Source of the DNA: Chloroflexota bacterium
GTDB lineage: Bacteria > Chloroflexota > Anaerolineae > Caldilineales > Caldilineaceae
Direction of reading: 5' to 3'
Assembly: GCA_003577005.1 (NCBI GenBank)
Contig: QEUW01000125.1
Location: forward strand, 1-17,628
DNA: 17,628 nucleotides
In this document: piece after piece, positions 1-6,036 of the stretch
How positions within the stretch are numbered: the first letter of the stretch is position 1
Layout: every line of letters starts with the position of its first letter
The notes under the pieces: generated by a model
Database searches by the model: none
What the model saw: only the letters and a program-made list of their open reading frames with translations
What the model was told of the DNA's origin: nothing
Translations under genes and position numbers: made by a program

Positions 1-99
1 CGTGATCGCTGCCGTCAACGATGTCTTCCCGTGGTCGATGTGCCCGATCGTCCCCACGTTCACATGCGGCTTCGTCCGCTCAAATACCGCCTTCGCCAT
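1..99 (-). CDS. tuf: Elongation factor Tu, N-terminal fragment (gene runs off the left edge)
   Basis: EF-Tu is the GTPase that delivers aminoacyl-tRNA to the ribosomal A site. Only the first 33 codons are in the window. The peptide begins [16 protein letters not shown] and contains the G1 loop GHIDHGKT followed by SLTAAIT, which fixes the family. The Ser right after GKT replaces the more usual Thr. The ATG at 97-99 (complement) has a GGAGG at 111-115 (complement) 11 nt upstream. It is last in the str cluster (rpsL, rpsG, fusA, tuf) but lies about 350 nt from fusA behind its own candidate promoter at 347-375, so independent transcription is likely. The identification is secure; nothing can be said about the C-terminal domains. 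Confidence 0.95.
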   Translation of the reverse strand, partial: MAKAVFERTKPHVNVGTIGHIDHGKTSLTAAIT

Positions 100-128
100 A
101 GACTATCGATCCTCCATTTCGTAAGCTC

Positions 129-150
129 AAATTCCGCTATAGCGGAATTT
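129..150. repeat. Perfect 22-bp palindrome in the tuf leader
   Basis: The two 11-nt halves AAATTCCGCTA and TAGCGGAATTT are exact reverse complements. It lies 30 nt upstream of the tuf start, just before the Shine-Dalgarno. On the plus strand it is followed by a T-rich stretch (TCTTTTG) and would resemble a terminator, but no gene runs in that direction. In the tuf direction it could be an RNA hairpin or an operator-like site. Confidence 0.6.
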
Positions 151-346
151 TCTTTTGTTCTACTGCCACTATAGGCCGCGTTCGGAACTCAATCTACAAA
201 AAAAACGTTCTTCTTTTAGCGAGTGGTTCGCTACCGTATGCTGCTGTCGCTGTTTGGCACAACTGCACCGCCGGAAACGCTCTCGGCGGTGCAGCAGAGT
301 GCTATGCAACTGAAAATATCAGTCAAATGTAAGAGATAACTTACAT

Positions 347-375
347 AGTATATCGTATTGCCTGCACTCTGGCAA
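347..375 (-). promoter_or_regulatory. Candidate sigma70 promoter for tuf
   Basis: On the minus strand TTGCCA (370-375) is separated by exactly 17 nt from TATACT (347-352). Each hexamer matches the consensus at five of six positions. It points toward tuf from just beyond the end of fusA, so tuf can be transcribed separately from the rest of the str cluster. Confidence 0.6.
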
Positions 376-450
376 ATTTTACCTCTGTTGTTGATAACTT
401 CGAGTCGATCAGGCCCGGCAGCCACCTGCCACCCAATCCCTGCTCCTCTA

Positions 451-2544
451 CTACGCCTGCCCCTTCAAAATCTTCTCGGCAATCGCCTGATTGACCGGCA
501 TGTACTTCTCGAACTGCATGGTAAAGGTGCCGCGACCACTGGTCATCGAACGCAGGTCGGTAGCGTATCCGAACATTTCGCTCAACGGCACCAACGCCCG
601 AATGGCCTGTACCCCACCGGAGCGTGGCTCCATCCCTTCGATATTGCCGCGCCGGCTGGAGAAATCACCGACGACATCGCCGACAAACTCATCGGGCGCC
701 ACCGTCTCGACCCGCATCATCGGTTCGAGCAGAATGGGACTGGCCTTTTGCACTCCCTCTTTGAGCGCCATACTGCCGGCGATCTTGAAGGCCATTTCGC
801 TGGAGTCCACCTCGTGATAGCTGCCATCGACCAGCGCCACCTTGAGATCGACAATCGGGTAGCCGGCAATGACGCCATTTTGCATGGCCTCCAACACACC
901 CTTCTCGACGGCAGGAATATATTCGCGCGGCACCACGCCGCCTACGATCTTGTTCTCAAAGACAAAACCCTGGCCAGCCTCGTTGGGCTCGATCTCCAGC
1001 CAGACATGGCCATACTGGCCGCGGCCGCCCGACTGGCGCACAAACCGCCCTTCGATTCGCTGGGGCCGGGTGATGGTTTCGCGATAGGCCACCTGGGGCC
1101 GGCCCACGTTGCACTGGACGCGGAACTCACGCTTGAGACGGTCCACGATGATCTCCAGGTGCAACTCACCCATACCAGCGATCACTGTCTGGCCGGTCTG
1201 GTCATCATAATTGACCTGGAAAGTAGGGTCTTCTTCCGCCAACTTTTGCAGTGCTTCGCCCAGCTTATCCTGGTCGCCTTTGGACTTTGGCTCCACCGCG
1301 ACTTTGATCACCGGGTCAGGGAACTCGATAGTCTCCAACAGCACCGGTTTATTCTCGGCGGCCAATGTCTCGCCTGTAAAAGTCTGCTTGAGACCGACGA
1401 TAGCGGCAATGTCACCGGCATCGCACTCGGTGATCTCTTCGCGTTTGTCGGCGTACATCTGTACCAAACGGCCAATGCGTTCGCGGCGGCGTCGGTTGAC
1501 ATTGTAGACCATCATCCCGCTCGCCAGCTTGCCCGAATAGATGCGCACATAGGCCAGCCGGCCAATAAAGGGGTCGGTCATGATCTTAAAGACGAGCGCC
1601 GAGAATGGCTCACTGGGGTCTGGGTGGCGCAGCACTACCTCGCCGCTTTCGGGGTCGGTGGCTTCCACCGCCGGAATATCCTTGGGGCTGGGCAGGTAGC
1701 GCACTACAGCGTCGAGCAATGGTTGCACCCCCTTATTGCGCAACGCCGTACCACAGAGCACCGGCACGATCTTGTTGGTGACCACAGCCTGGCGCAGTGC
1801 CGCATACAGCTCCTCATCCGGGATCTCTTCACCTTCGAGGAACTTGAGCGTCAACTCGTCATCGGTTTCAGCAATTCGCTCAACCATCAGCGCGCGCGCT
1901 GCCTCAGCAGCCTCGCGCAGGTCGGCGGGAATCTCTTCCACCACCGGATTGGCGCCCAGTTCATCGGAAAAGACCAGCGCCTTCATCTGGAAGAGGTCGA
2001 TGACCCCGCGGAAGCTATCCTCTTTACCCAACGGTAACTGGATCGGCAGTGGGTTCGCACCCAGCCGGTCAACGATCATCTCGAGCGTGCGCTCAAAACT
2101 GGCGCCCACGCGATCCATCTTATTGACAAAACAGATACGCGGCACGCGATAGCGGTCGGCCTGACGCCAGACTGTCTCGGACTGGGGCTCCACACCGGCG
2201 ACGGCATCAAAGACTACCACGCCACCGTCAAGCACGCGCAAACTGCGTTGTACCTCGGCCGTAAAATCGATATGACCGGGTGTGTCGATGATATTGATCT
2301 GGCATTCTTCACCGGTGAGCCGGTCTTTCCATGTCGTGGTGATAGCAGCCGCCGTAATCGTAATTCCGCGCTCGCGCTCCTGCACCATCCAGTCGGTCAC
2401 CGCAGTGCCTTCATGCACCTCACCCATCCGATGGATACGGCCCGAATAGAAGAGGATACGCTCGGTTGTCGTTGTCTTGCCGGCGTCAATATGGGCGATA
2501 ATACCAATATTACGTGTGCGTTCAATAGGAAATTCGATGCTCAT
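451..2544 (-). CDS. fusA: Elongation factor G
   Basis: EF-G is the GTPase that drives translocation and, with RRF, ribosome recycling. The 697-aa product has the normal family length and is full length. G1 AHIDAGKT lies at residues 17-24, switch I RERGITI at 57-63, G3 DTPGH at 87-91 and G4 NKMD at 141-144. The C-terminal half carries domain IV/V signatures such as GRGQYGHVW and EPMMRVE. I chose the ATG at 2542-2544 because AGGTG sits 6 nt upstream of it. An in-frame GTG at 2551-2553 would add three residues but overlaps that SD. It follows rpsG after an unusually long 434-nt gap and precedes tuf. The long ORF visible on the opposite strand is a codon-bias shadow. Confidence 0.98.
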   Translation of the reverse strand: MSIEFPIERTRNIGIIAHIDAGKTTTTERILFYSGRIHRMGEVHEGTAVTDWMVQERERGITITAAAITTTWKDRLTGEECQINIIDTPGHIDFTAEVQRSLRVLDGGVVVFDAVAGVEPQSETVWRQADRYRVPRICFVNKMDRVGASFERTLEMIVDRLGANPLPIQLPLGKEDSFRGVIDLFQMKALVFSDELGANPVVEEIPADLREAAEAARALMVERIAETDDELTLKFLEGEEIPDEELYAALRQAVVTNKIVPVLCGTALRNKGVQPLLDAVVRYLPSPKDIPAVEATDPESGEVVLRHPDPSEPFSALVFKIMTDPFIGRLAYVRIYSGKLASGMMVYNVNRRRRERIGRLVQMYADKREEITECDAGDIAAIVGLKQTFTGETLAAENKPVLLETIEFPDPVIKVAVEPKSKGDQDKLGEALQKLAEEDPTFQVNYDDQTGQTVIAGMGELHLEIIVDRLKREFRVQCNVGRPQVAYRETITRPQRIEGRFVRQSGGRGQYGHVWLEIEPNEAGQGFVFENKIVGGVVPREYIPAVEKGVLEAMQNGVIAGYPIVDLKVALVDGSYHEVDSSEMAFKIAGSMALKEGVQKASPILLEPMMRVETVAPDEFVGDVVGDFSSRRGNIEGMEPRSGGVQAIRALVPLSEMFGYATDLRSMTSGRGTFTMQFEKYMPVNQAIAEKILKGQA

Positions 2545-2978
2545 AATCGTCACCTAATCAATGCTCAGTTCGATTCCCGCGCTTGGCGCTGAGCACCGGC
2601 AGGACTACGCCCAGCCGTTACTCCTCCACTTCGCTCTTAAAACCTTCGTTTTCGCTTTCAGGCAGCTGACAGACGCAAAGCTTCGGTTGCTTTGCACCAT
2701 CCACATAATCTTATATGTCTAGGAGGTACGCAGTTGCCTGGGCACACTAGCGTCCTTGCCGGCTGCCGCCAGGATGGCGGCGCTCCCAACTTAATCCTTG
2801 ATAGATTTAGGCAATTTTGATTGAACAATCAGTGCTTGTAAGCACAAGTAAAAACAAAAACCTGACAAAAGAAAGCGGCGCCTTCATTCCACAATGTCTA
2901 TCCCTGAGCAAATAATCACGCCGCAGAGTAGCAGACTACTTGTGGCTAGGCGCCGCACTGGGCCGGTGACCGATAAAA
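2545..2978. other. Non-coding rpsG-fusA spacer with several hairpins
   Basis: I see no gene here. Stem-loops include 2562-2568/2589-2595 (TGCTCAG with CTGAGCA, directly before the fusA SD), 2675-2681/2689-2695 (GCAAAGC with GCTTTGC, 7-nt loop), 2765-2770/2776-2781 (GCCGCC with GGCGGC) and the terminator-like structure at 2875-2956. No promoter with good spacing was found. In most bacteria this spacer is short, so fusA here has either its own promoter or a long structured leader. Confidence 0.55.
2860..2956 (-). terminator. Possible terminator or structured element after rpsG
   Basis: In the rpsG direction GCGGCGCCT (2948-2956) can pair with AGGCGCCGC (2875-2883) across a 64-nt loop. The loop holds its own AGTAG/CTACT hairpin (2926-2939). 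A T-rich tail, CTTTCTTTTGTC, follows. The strong stem and tail suggest termination or attenuation between rpsG and fusA, but the large loop is unusual for a simple intrinsic terminator. Confidence 0.4.
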
Positions 2979-3446
2979 TCAGTACCGAAAATGTGCGAAT
3001 GCCTGGTTGGCTTCAGCCATCCTGTGGGTATCCTCGCGTTTCTTGATGGTGCTGCCCTCGTTGCGGGCCGCATCCATAAGTTCACCGGCCAGGCGGGCTG
3101 CCATATTGCGACCGCTGCGCTTGGTGGCGCTGTCGATCAGCCAACGCATAGCCAGCGCCATACGACGATTGGCGTTGATCTCCACCGGGACCTGATAGGT
3201 GGCGCCGCCCACACGGCGCGGCTTTACCTCGACCAGCGGGGTCGCATTCTTGAGCGCCTCTTCAAAAACCTCCATAGCCGAACGCTTGGTTCGCTCTTCA
3301 ATCAGTTCAAAAGCGCCATAGACAACGCGGGTAGCCAGACTCTTCTTCCCTCGTTCCATAACACTGTTGACAAAACGAGCAACCGTTTCGCTGTGATAGC
3401 GCGGGTCAGGCGTTACAGGGCGGTGTTCCGCACGGTTTCTACGCAT
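2979..3446 (-). CDS. rpsG: 30S ribosomal protein S7
   Basis: S7 is a primary 16S rRNA binder that nucleates assembly of the 30S head and contacts tRNA at the E site. The 155-aa product matches the usual bacterial length. It shows typical S7 blocks: RRNRAEHRPVTPDPRYHSE at the N terminus, VTRFVN-like AVARFVNSVM region equivalents near residue 25, GGATYQVPVEI in the middle and REDTHRMAEANQAFAHFRY at the C terminus. The start ATG at 3444-3446 has a GA-rich SD (GGAGAGGATAGAG) just upstream. It begins 38 nt after the rpsL stop, the classic order, so the two genes are almost certainly cotranscribed. In E. coli S7 represses its own operon by binding the rpsL-rpsG junction; whether that holds here cannot be seen. 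Confidence 0.97.
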   Translation of the reverse strand: MRRNRAEHRPVTPDPRYHSETVARFVNSVMERGKKSLATRVVYGAFELIEERTKRSAMEVFEEALKNATPLVEVKPRRVGGATYQVPVEINANRRMALAMRWLIDSATKRSGRNMAARLAGELMDAARNEGSTIKKREDTHRMAEANQAFAHFRY

Positions 3447-3484
3447 CTCTATCCTCTCCGTCTATTCGCTTGCGCCATCCACGC

Positions 3485-3904
3485 CTAGCTCTTGGGCTTC
3501 TTTGCGCCGTACTTGCTACGCCCGCGCTTGCGTTTGTCCACACCCTGGCTATCAAGGGCGCCACGGACAATGTGGTAGCGGACGCCGGGCAGGTCCTTCA
3601 CACGGCCACCACGCACCAACACGACACTATGTTCCTGGAGATTATGGCCTTCACCAGGGATGTAGGCGGTGACTTCCATTCCATTGGTCAGCTTGACACG
3701 GGCAATTTTGCGCAAGGCAGAATTGGGCTTCTTGGGTGTTGTCGTGCGCACATTGCTACAGACACCGCGCTTAAACGGGTTGCCCTTCTGAATACGCGTT
3801 GTACGGCCTGTCAGCGTATTGCGCGTAAAGCGCAACGCCGGTGCCTTTTCTTTCTTGGCAATACTTTTGCGGCCCTTGCGGACTAGTTGGTTAATTGTTG
3901 GCAA
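3485..3904 (-). CDS. rpsL: 30S ribosomal protein S12 with an N-terminal insertion
   Basis: S12 sits at the decoding centre and affects accuracy and streptomycin response. The 139-aa protein is longer than the usual 124-132 aa. The streptomycin-linked lysines are present in [13 protein letters not shown] (K58/K59) and [11 protein letters not shown] (K103), as is [11 protein letters not shown]. The extra length comes from about 15 residues (roughly 25-39) between KAPAL and GNPFKRGVC; from memory I associate such an insertion with Chloroflexota. The start is a TTG at 3902-3904, with GGAGG 4 nt upstream (3909-3913); no ATG fits the conserved N terminus [10 protein letters not shown]. It opens the str cluster and is followed by rpsG. 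Confidence 0.96.
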   Translation of the reverse strand: MPTINQLVRKGRKSIAKKEKAPALRFTRNTLTGRTTRIQKGNPFKRGVCSNVRTTTPKKPNSALRKIARVKLTNGMEVTAYIPGEGHNLQEHSVVLVRGGRVKDLPGVRYHIVRGALDSQGVDKRKRGRSKYGAKKPKS

Positions 3905-3997
3905 AATTCCTCCGTTCTAAAAACTTCTCTCGCAAATTGATACGGCTTTACAATTATAATAATAATATGAAGTATAATATGAAGATGAACAATTTAC

Positions 3998-4055
3998 TCT
4001 GGTAACGGTTTTTGGAGGGCGACTGGCGAGTCGCCCTCCAAAAACCGTTACCAGA
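3998..4055. repeat. Perfect inverted repeat, 27-bp stem and 4-nt loop, in the rpsL leader
   Basis: Positions 3998-4024 are the exact reverse complement of 4029-4055, with loop GGCG (4025-4028). The arms contain GGTAACGG, a T5/A5 run and GGAGGGCGACT. There is no T-run outside the stem on either strand, so it does not read as a standard intrinsic terminator. It lies about 95 nt upstream of the rpsL start, inside the transcript predicted from the promoter at 4182-4211. It may be a mobile palindromic element or a regulatory RNA stem. Confidence 0.85.
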
Positions 4056-4181
4056 ACCACTTGTTAAAGGCCACCATAATAATAAAAGTCGCAATAATAA
4101 AAGTTGCTTGTTGTTGGTAAGACCTTTTCAGCCCTTGAATACGACAGACTACACTCCCAGGGCACCTACCCACGAACGATA

Positions 4182-4211
4182 AGTGTACCATAGGCGTATA
4201 ATTCTGGTCAA
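4182..4211 (-). promoter_or_regulatory. Candidate promoter for the str cluster (rpsL)
   Basis: On the minus strand TTGACC (4206-4211) is followed after 18 nt by TACACT (4182-4187). The -35 matches consensus at five of six positions, the -10 at four of six. It lies downstream of the lipoprotein terminator and upstream of the big hairpin, giving a leader of about 270 nt before rpsL. Confidence 0.45.
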
Positions 4212-4342
4212 ATTATTGTCTGGTTGTTCAGGAATTCAAATTTGGTTCAACGGTCAGCGCAACAAAACTGTTGGTAAAACTCTTGCGCTGCTTTCAGCCG
4301 GAAAAACTCCGGCGCTCTGGCCGATTTGGAACTGCTGCTGCC

Positions 4343-4380
4343 TTTCAAAAAAAGTCCGGGGGTAGATACCCCGGACTTTT
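4343..4380 (-). terminator. Intrinsic terminator of the lipoprotein gene
   Basis: In the minus direction a 12-bp stem (4369-4380 with 4350-4361, core AGTCCGGGG / CCCCGGACT) with a 7-nt loop is followed by a run of T residues (complement of the A-run 4347-4353). It lies about 45 nt past the stop of the lipoprotein gene and is a textbook rho-independent terminator. Confidence 0.9.
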
Positions 4381-4426
4381 CACCTCATTTGGTTGTACGT
4401 AGGACTTAGGGCGCTGATCGTCGCGC

Positions 4427-4975
4427 TTACATACCGCCCATGCCCAGGCTGATGCTGCCGTCGTCGGTGCTGACATCGATGATGGTGGCCATGCTGGGGT
4501 CAGCCAGAGCGGCGTTGATCTGAGCGCTGATGGCATCCAGGACGGGGCCGGCAACCATAAAGCCATTCGCCGCCGCCTCATCCAGATCAACGACCAGGTG
4601 TCCATCTTGCACATTGATGCTGCCAACCGCCTCGATCGTGTTGGAGCCGAGCAGGACACCTTCACCCAAATCGATGCGGGCCAGGATCTTGCCACCTGGC
4701 TCAAAGCAGGTCGCGATCTGTTCGATGGGGAAGTTCGGACCCGTGTTTTGCTGGAGCAGGACGGTCAAGAAGCTGCTCATCTGGTCGTTGGTCCACGATA
4801 CGTTGCCGGTCATCAGACCAGCCATCCCTGCATCTTGGGCCGCCAGCGCTTCGTCAACGCTGACCACAGCATTGCAGGTCGCCGCTGCTGTGCTGGTGCC
4901 CATGCCGCAGCCAGCTAAGACCACCAACAACAACACGAGGACCAATGAGAGCGCCCAGGTCTTTCGGTGAAGCAT
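4427..4975 (-). CDS. Small predicted lipoprotein of unknown function
   Basis: This is a 182-aa protein with a lipoprotein signal peptide: MLHRKTW, a hydrophobic stretch to residue 20 and lipobox LAGC with Cys23. It is therefore probably lipid-anchored on the outer face of the cytoplasmic membrane. The mature part alternates polar and hydrophobic residues (IEAVGSINVQDGHLVVDLD) and contains an amphipathic segment ending DAISAQINAALADP. That pattern recalls extracytoplasmic lipid-binding-type domains, but I cannot assign a family. The start ATG at 4973-4975 has a strong GGGAGG SD. It is a single transcription unit: two candidate promoters lie upstream (5063-5090 and 5182-5210) and a strong terminator follows. 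The coding call is firm; the function is open. Confidence 0.88.
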   Translation of the reverse strand: MLHRKTWALSLVLVLLLVVLAGCGMGTSTAAATCNAVVSVDEALAAQDAGMAGLMTGNVSWTNDQMSSFLTVLLQQNTGPNFPIEQIATCFEPGGKILARIDLGEGVLLGSNTIEAVGSINVQDGHLVVDLDEAAANGFMVAGPVLDAISAQINAALADPSMATIIDVSTDDGSISLGMGGM

Positions 4976-5062
4976 AGAATCCTCCCTTTGTGTGTTTCAA
5001 CTACTTTGTCGTTGAGGGTAACGATTTGGTGCAGGGCCGCATTGCGGTTCACCTACGCCTTG

Positions 5063-5090
5063 ATTATACAACTACTGCGTCAGAACGCAA
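5063..5090 (-). promoter_or_regulatory. Candidate proximal promoter of the lipoprotein gene
   Basis: On the minus strand TTGCGT (5085-5090) is followed after 16 nt by a perfect TATAAT (5063-5068). It lies about 90 nt upstream of the lipoprotein start. Confidence 0.5.
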
Positions 5091-5181
5091 AACGCCCCAA
5101 AAAGGCTCGGTCTGGCCGGATATTTGTCAATGATACGGCCGAAATCATAGATTGAGGCAGCGCTGCTCTGGAGGGAATTAG

Positions 5182-5210
5182 ATTATAACAAGCCCTGCCC
5201 TTTTACGCAA
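5182..5210 (-). promoter_or_regulatory. Candidate distal promoter of the lipoprotein gene
   Basis: On the minus strand TTGCGT (5205-5210) is followed after exactly 17 nt by TATAAT (5182-5187). The -35 hexamer is identical to that of the proximal promoter, so the two could be a tandem pair read by the same sigma factor. Confidence 0.55.
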
Positions 5211-5299
5211 GCTGCTATAATGCCCGATCAGACTTTGACAGTCGTTGAACAACCTGCCTGCCACGGCAAACTCTATTCTATCTTCGTTAAGCCGATGTT

Positions 5300-5318
5300 A
5301 AAAAGCGTTAAACACTTT
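5300..5318 (-). terminator. Weak terminator-like hairpin after the HTH gene
   Basis: Minus strand: AAAGTG, loop TTTAA, then CGCTTTTT. The six pairs include one G-U, and the stem runs into a short T stretch, a few bases past the HTH regulator stop. The stem is weak, so termination here is only plausible. Confidence 0.3.
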
Positions 5319-5324
5319 GAGTTG

Positions 5325-6023
5325 CTACACGGTACCCTCAGCGCCTGCGCCTTGTTCGTAGCCATCCAGTACAGCATAGAGCACCTCGTCAAGAAATTGG
5401 TCGATGAGCCACTGCACCCGCACATCATCGGCGTCCATACCCTGCGTGTGCTCTTCGCTTTGCACCGCTGCGATCAACTGGCTCCGGAAGAAACGGACGG
5501 CCCGCCCGGTCGCTGCCAGGCCGACGCAACTCTGGCGCGCTTCGGCGCCGTACTCCCGCCCCAAGTTGCGCCCTTCTTCGAGCAATCGTGGGCGCCGGGT
5601 TGGTTTGAGCACATAGGCAATAGCCAGTGAAAAAAGTCGCCGGCCACGCTGGCGCCGCGAGTCGCTGGCCCCTTCATCGAGAGGATAGCGCCAGTTGCCC
5701 TGCTCCTGTGGCAGACTCCGCAACTCCTTGCGCGCCCGCCCGACGGCTGCTTCTACCAGCGCCGTTTCACTCTTAACCACAGCCTGGCCGGCGCGCTCCT
5801 CCAGAAAACGGCGCAGGTCGGCCAGGCTAAAACGGCGGTGTCCGCCCGGCGTGCGAAAGACGCGGATCTCGCCGTTGTCCGCCCACGCCCGCAATGTAGT
5901 GAAGTGGACACCCAAAAATTCACTGGCATCTTTGAGCGTCAACCACTGCTGTTGACCAGCACCTGTGTGGCTGGTCGCCAGCGCCGTGCTTTCGTGCGTT
6001 GCGCCCGACTGATTCGTTTCCAT
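5325..6023 (-). CDS. MerR/excisionase-type HTH protein with a helical C-terminal domain
   Basis: A 232-aa putative DNA-binding regulator. Residues 27-76 form a MerR/HTH_17-type winged helix: LTLKDASEFLGVHFTTLRAW then the wing TPGGHRRFSLADLRRFLEE. The rest (about 85-225) is predicted helical and rich in Arg, with LLEEGRNLGREYGAEARQS and a final DQFLDEVLYAVLDGYEQ. This resembles helical sensory or oligomerisation domains (RsbRD-N-like patterning), but I cannot name the ligand. The N-terminal 26 residues are polar and Q/T-rich. The gene starts just past the priA stop. An ATG at 6033-6035 is one base after the priA TGA, and the chosen ATG is at 6021-6023. Neither has an SD, so translational coupling to priA is likely and the start is uncertain by four codons. 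Confidence 0.85.
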   Translation of the reverse strand: METNQSGATHESTALATSHTGAGQQQWLTLKDASEFLGVHFTTLRAWADNGEIRVFRTPGGHRRFSLADLRRFLEERAGQAVVKSETALVEAAVGRARKELRSLPQEQGNWRYPLDEGASDSRRQRGRRLFSLAIAYVLKPTRRPRLLEEGRNLGREYGAEARQSCVGLAATGRAVRFFRSQLIAAVQSEEHTQGMDADDVRVQWLIDQFLDEVLYAVLDGYEQGAGAEGTV

Positions 6024-6036
6024 AAAGTATAGCATA

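Larger units (their letters stand above)
100..450. other. Non-coding tuf leader and fusA-tuf spacer
   Basis: This 351-nt gap holds no convincing gene. On the minus strand it contains a promoter (347-375), an 11-bp GC-rich hairpin (263-273 pairing with 284-294, loop 10 nt), a perfect 22-bp palindrome (129-150) and the tuf Shine-Dalgarno (111-115). If the promoter is real, the tuf mRNA has a leader of about 240 nt carrying both structures. No T-run follows either structure in the tuf direction, so they do not look like ordinary terminators. Confidence 0.6.
3905..4426. other. Non-coding rpsL leader region
   Basis: This 522-nt gap has no credible gene. It contains the terminator of the upstream lipoprotein gene (4343-4380), a small GCCGG/CCGGC hairpin (4297-4313), a candidate rpsL promoter (4182-4211) and a perfect 27-bp-stem hairpin (3998-4055). 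Two AT-rich short direct repeats flank that hairpin: ATAATATGAAG at 3962-3972 and 3974-3984, and AATAATAAAAGT twice within about 4078-4103. Confidence 0.6.
4976..5324. other. Intergenic region with tandem promoters for the lipoprotein gene
   Basis: No gene is visible in this 349-nt stretch. It holds two minus-strand promoter candidates (5063-5090 and 5182-5210) and, at the left-hand end of the HTH regulator gene, a weak terminator-like hairpin (5300-5318). Confidence 0.55.

Noticed and set aside
129..150. 22-bp palindrome as a rho-independent terminator
   Set aside because: The T-rich side is on the plus strand, where no gene reads toward it; kept as a palindrome only.
358..2037. 559-codon open frame on the plus strand
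   Set aside because: It lies fully antisense to fusA, has no family-like segments and no SD, and follows the codon periodicity of the real gene.
2562..2600. tRNA-like T-arm (GTTCGATTCC) near the fusA leader
   Set aside because: The flanking bases do not form the T stem, and no acceptor, D or anticodon arms are present.
2696..2705. Possible DnaA box (CCATCCACA)
   Set aside because: Single weak match with two mismatches at the conserved TT, no cluster and not in the divergent region.
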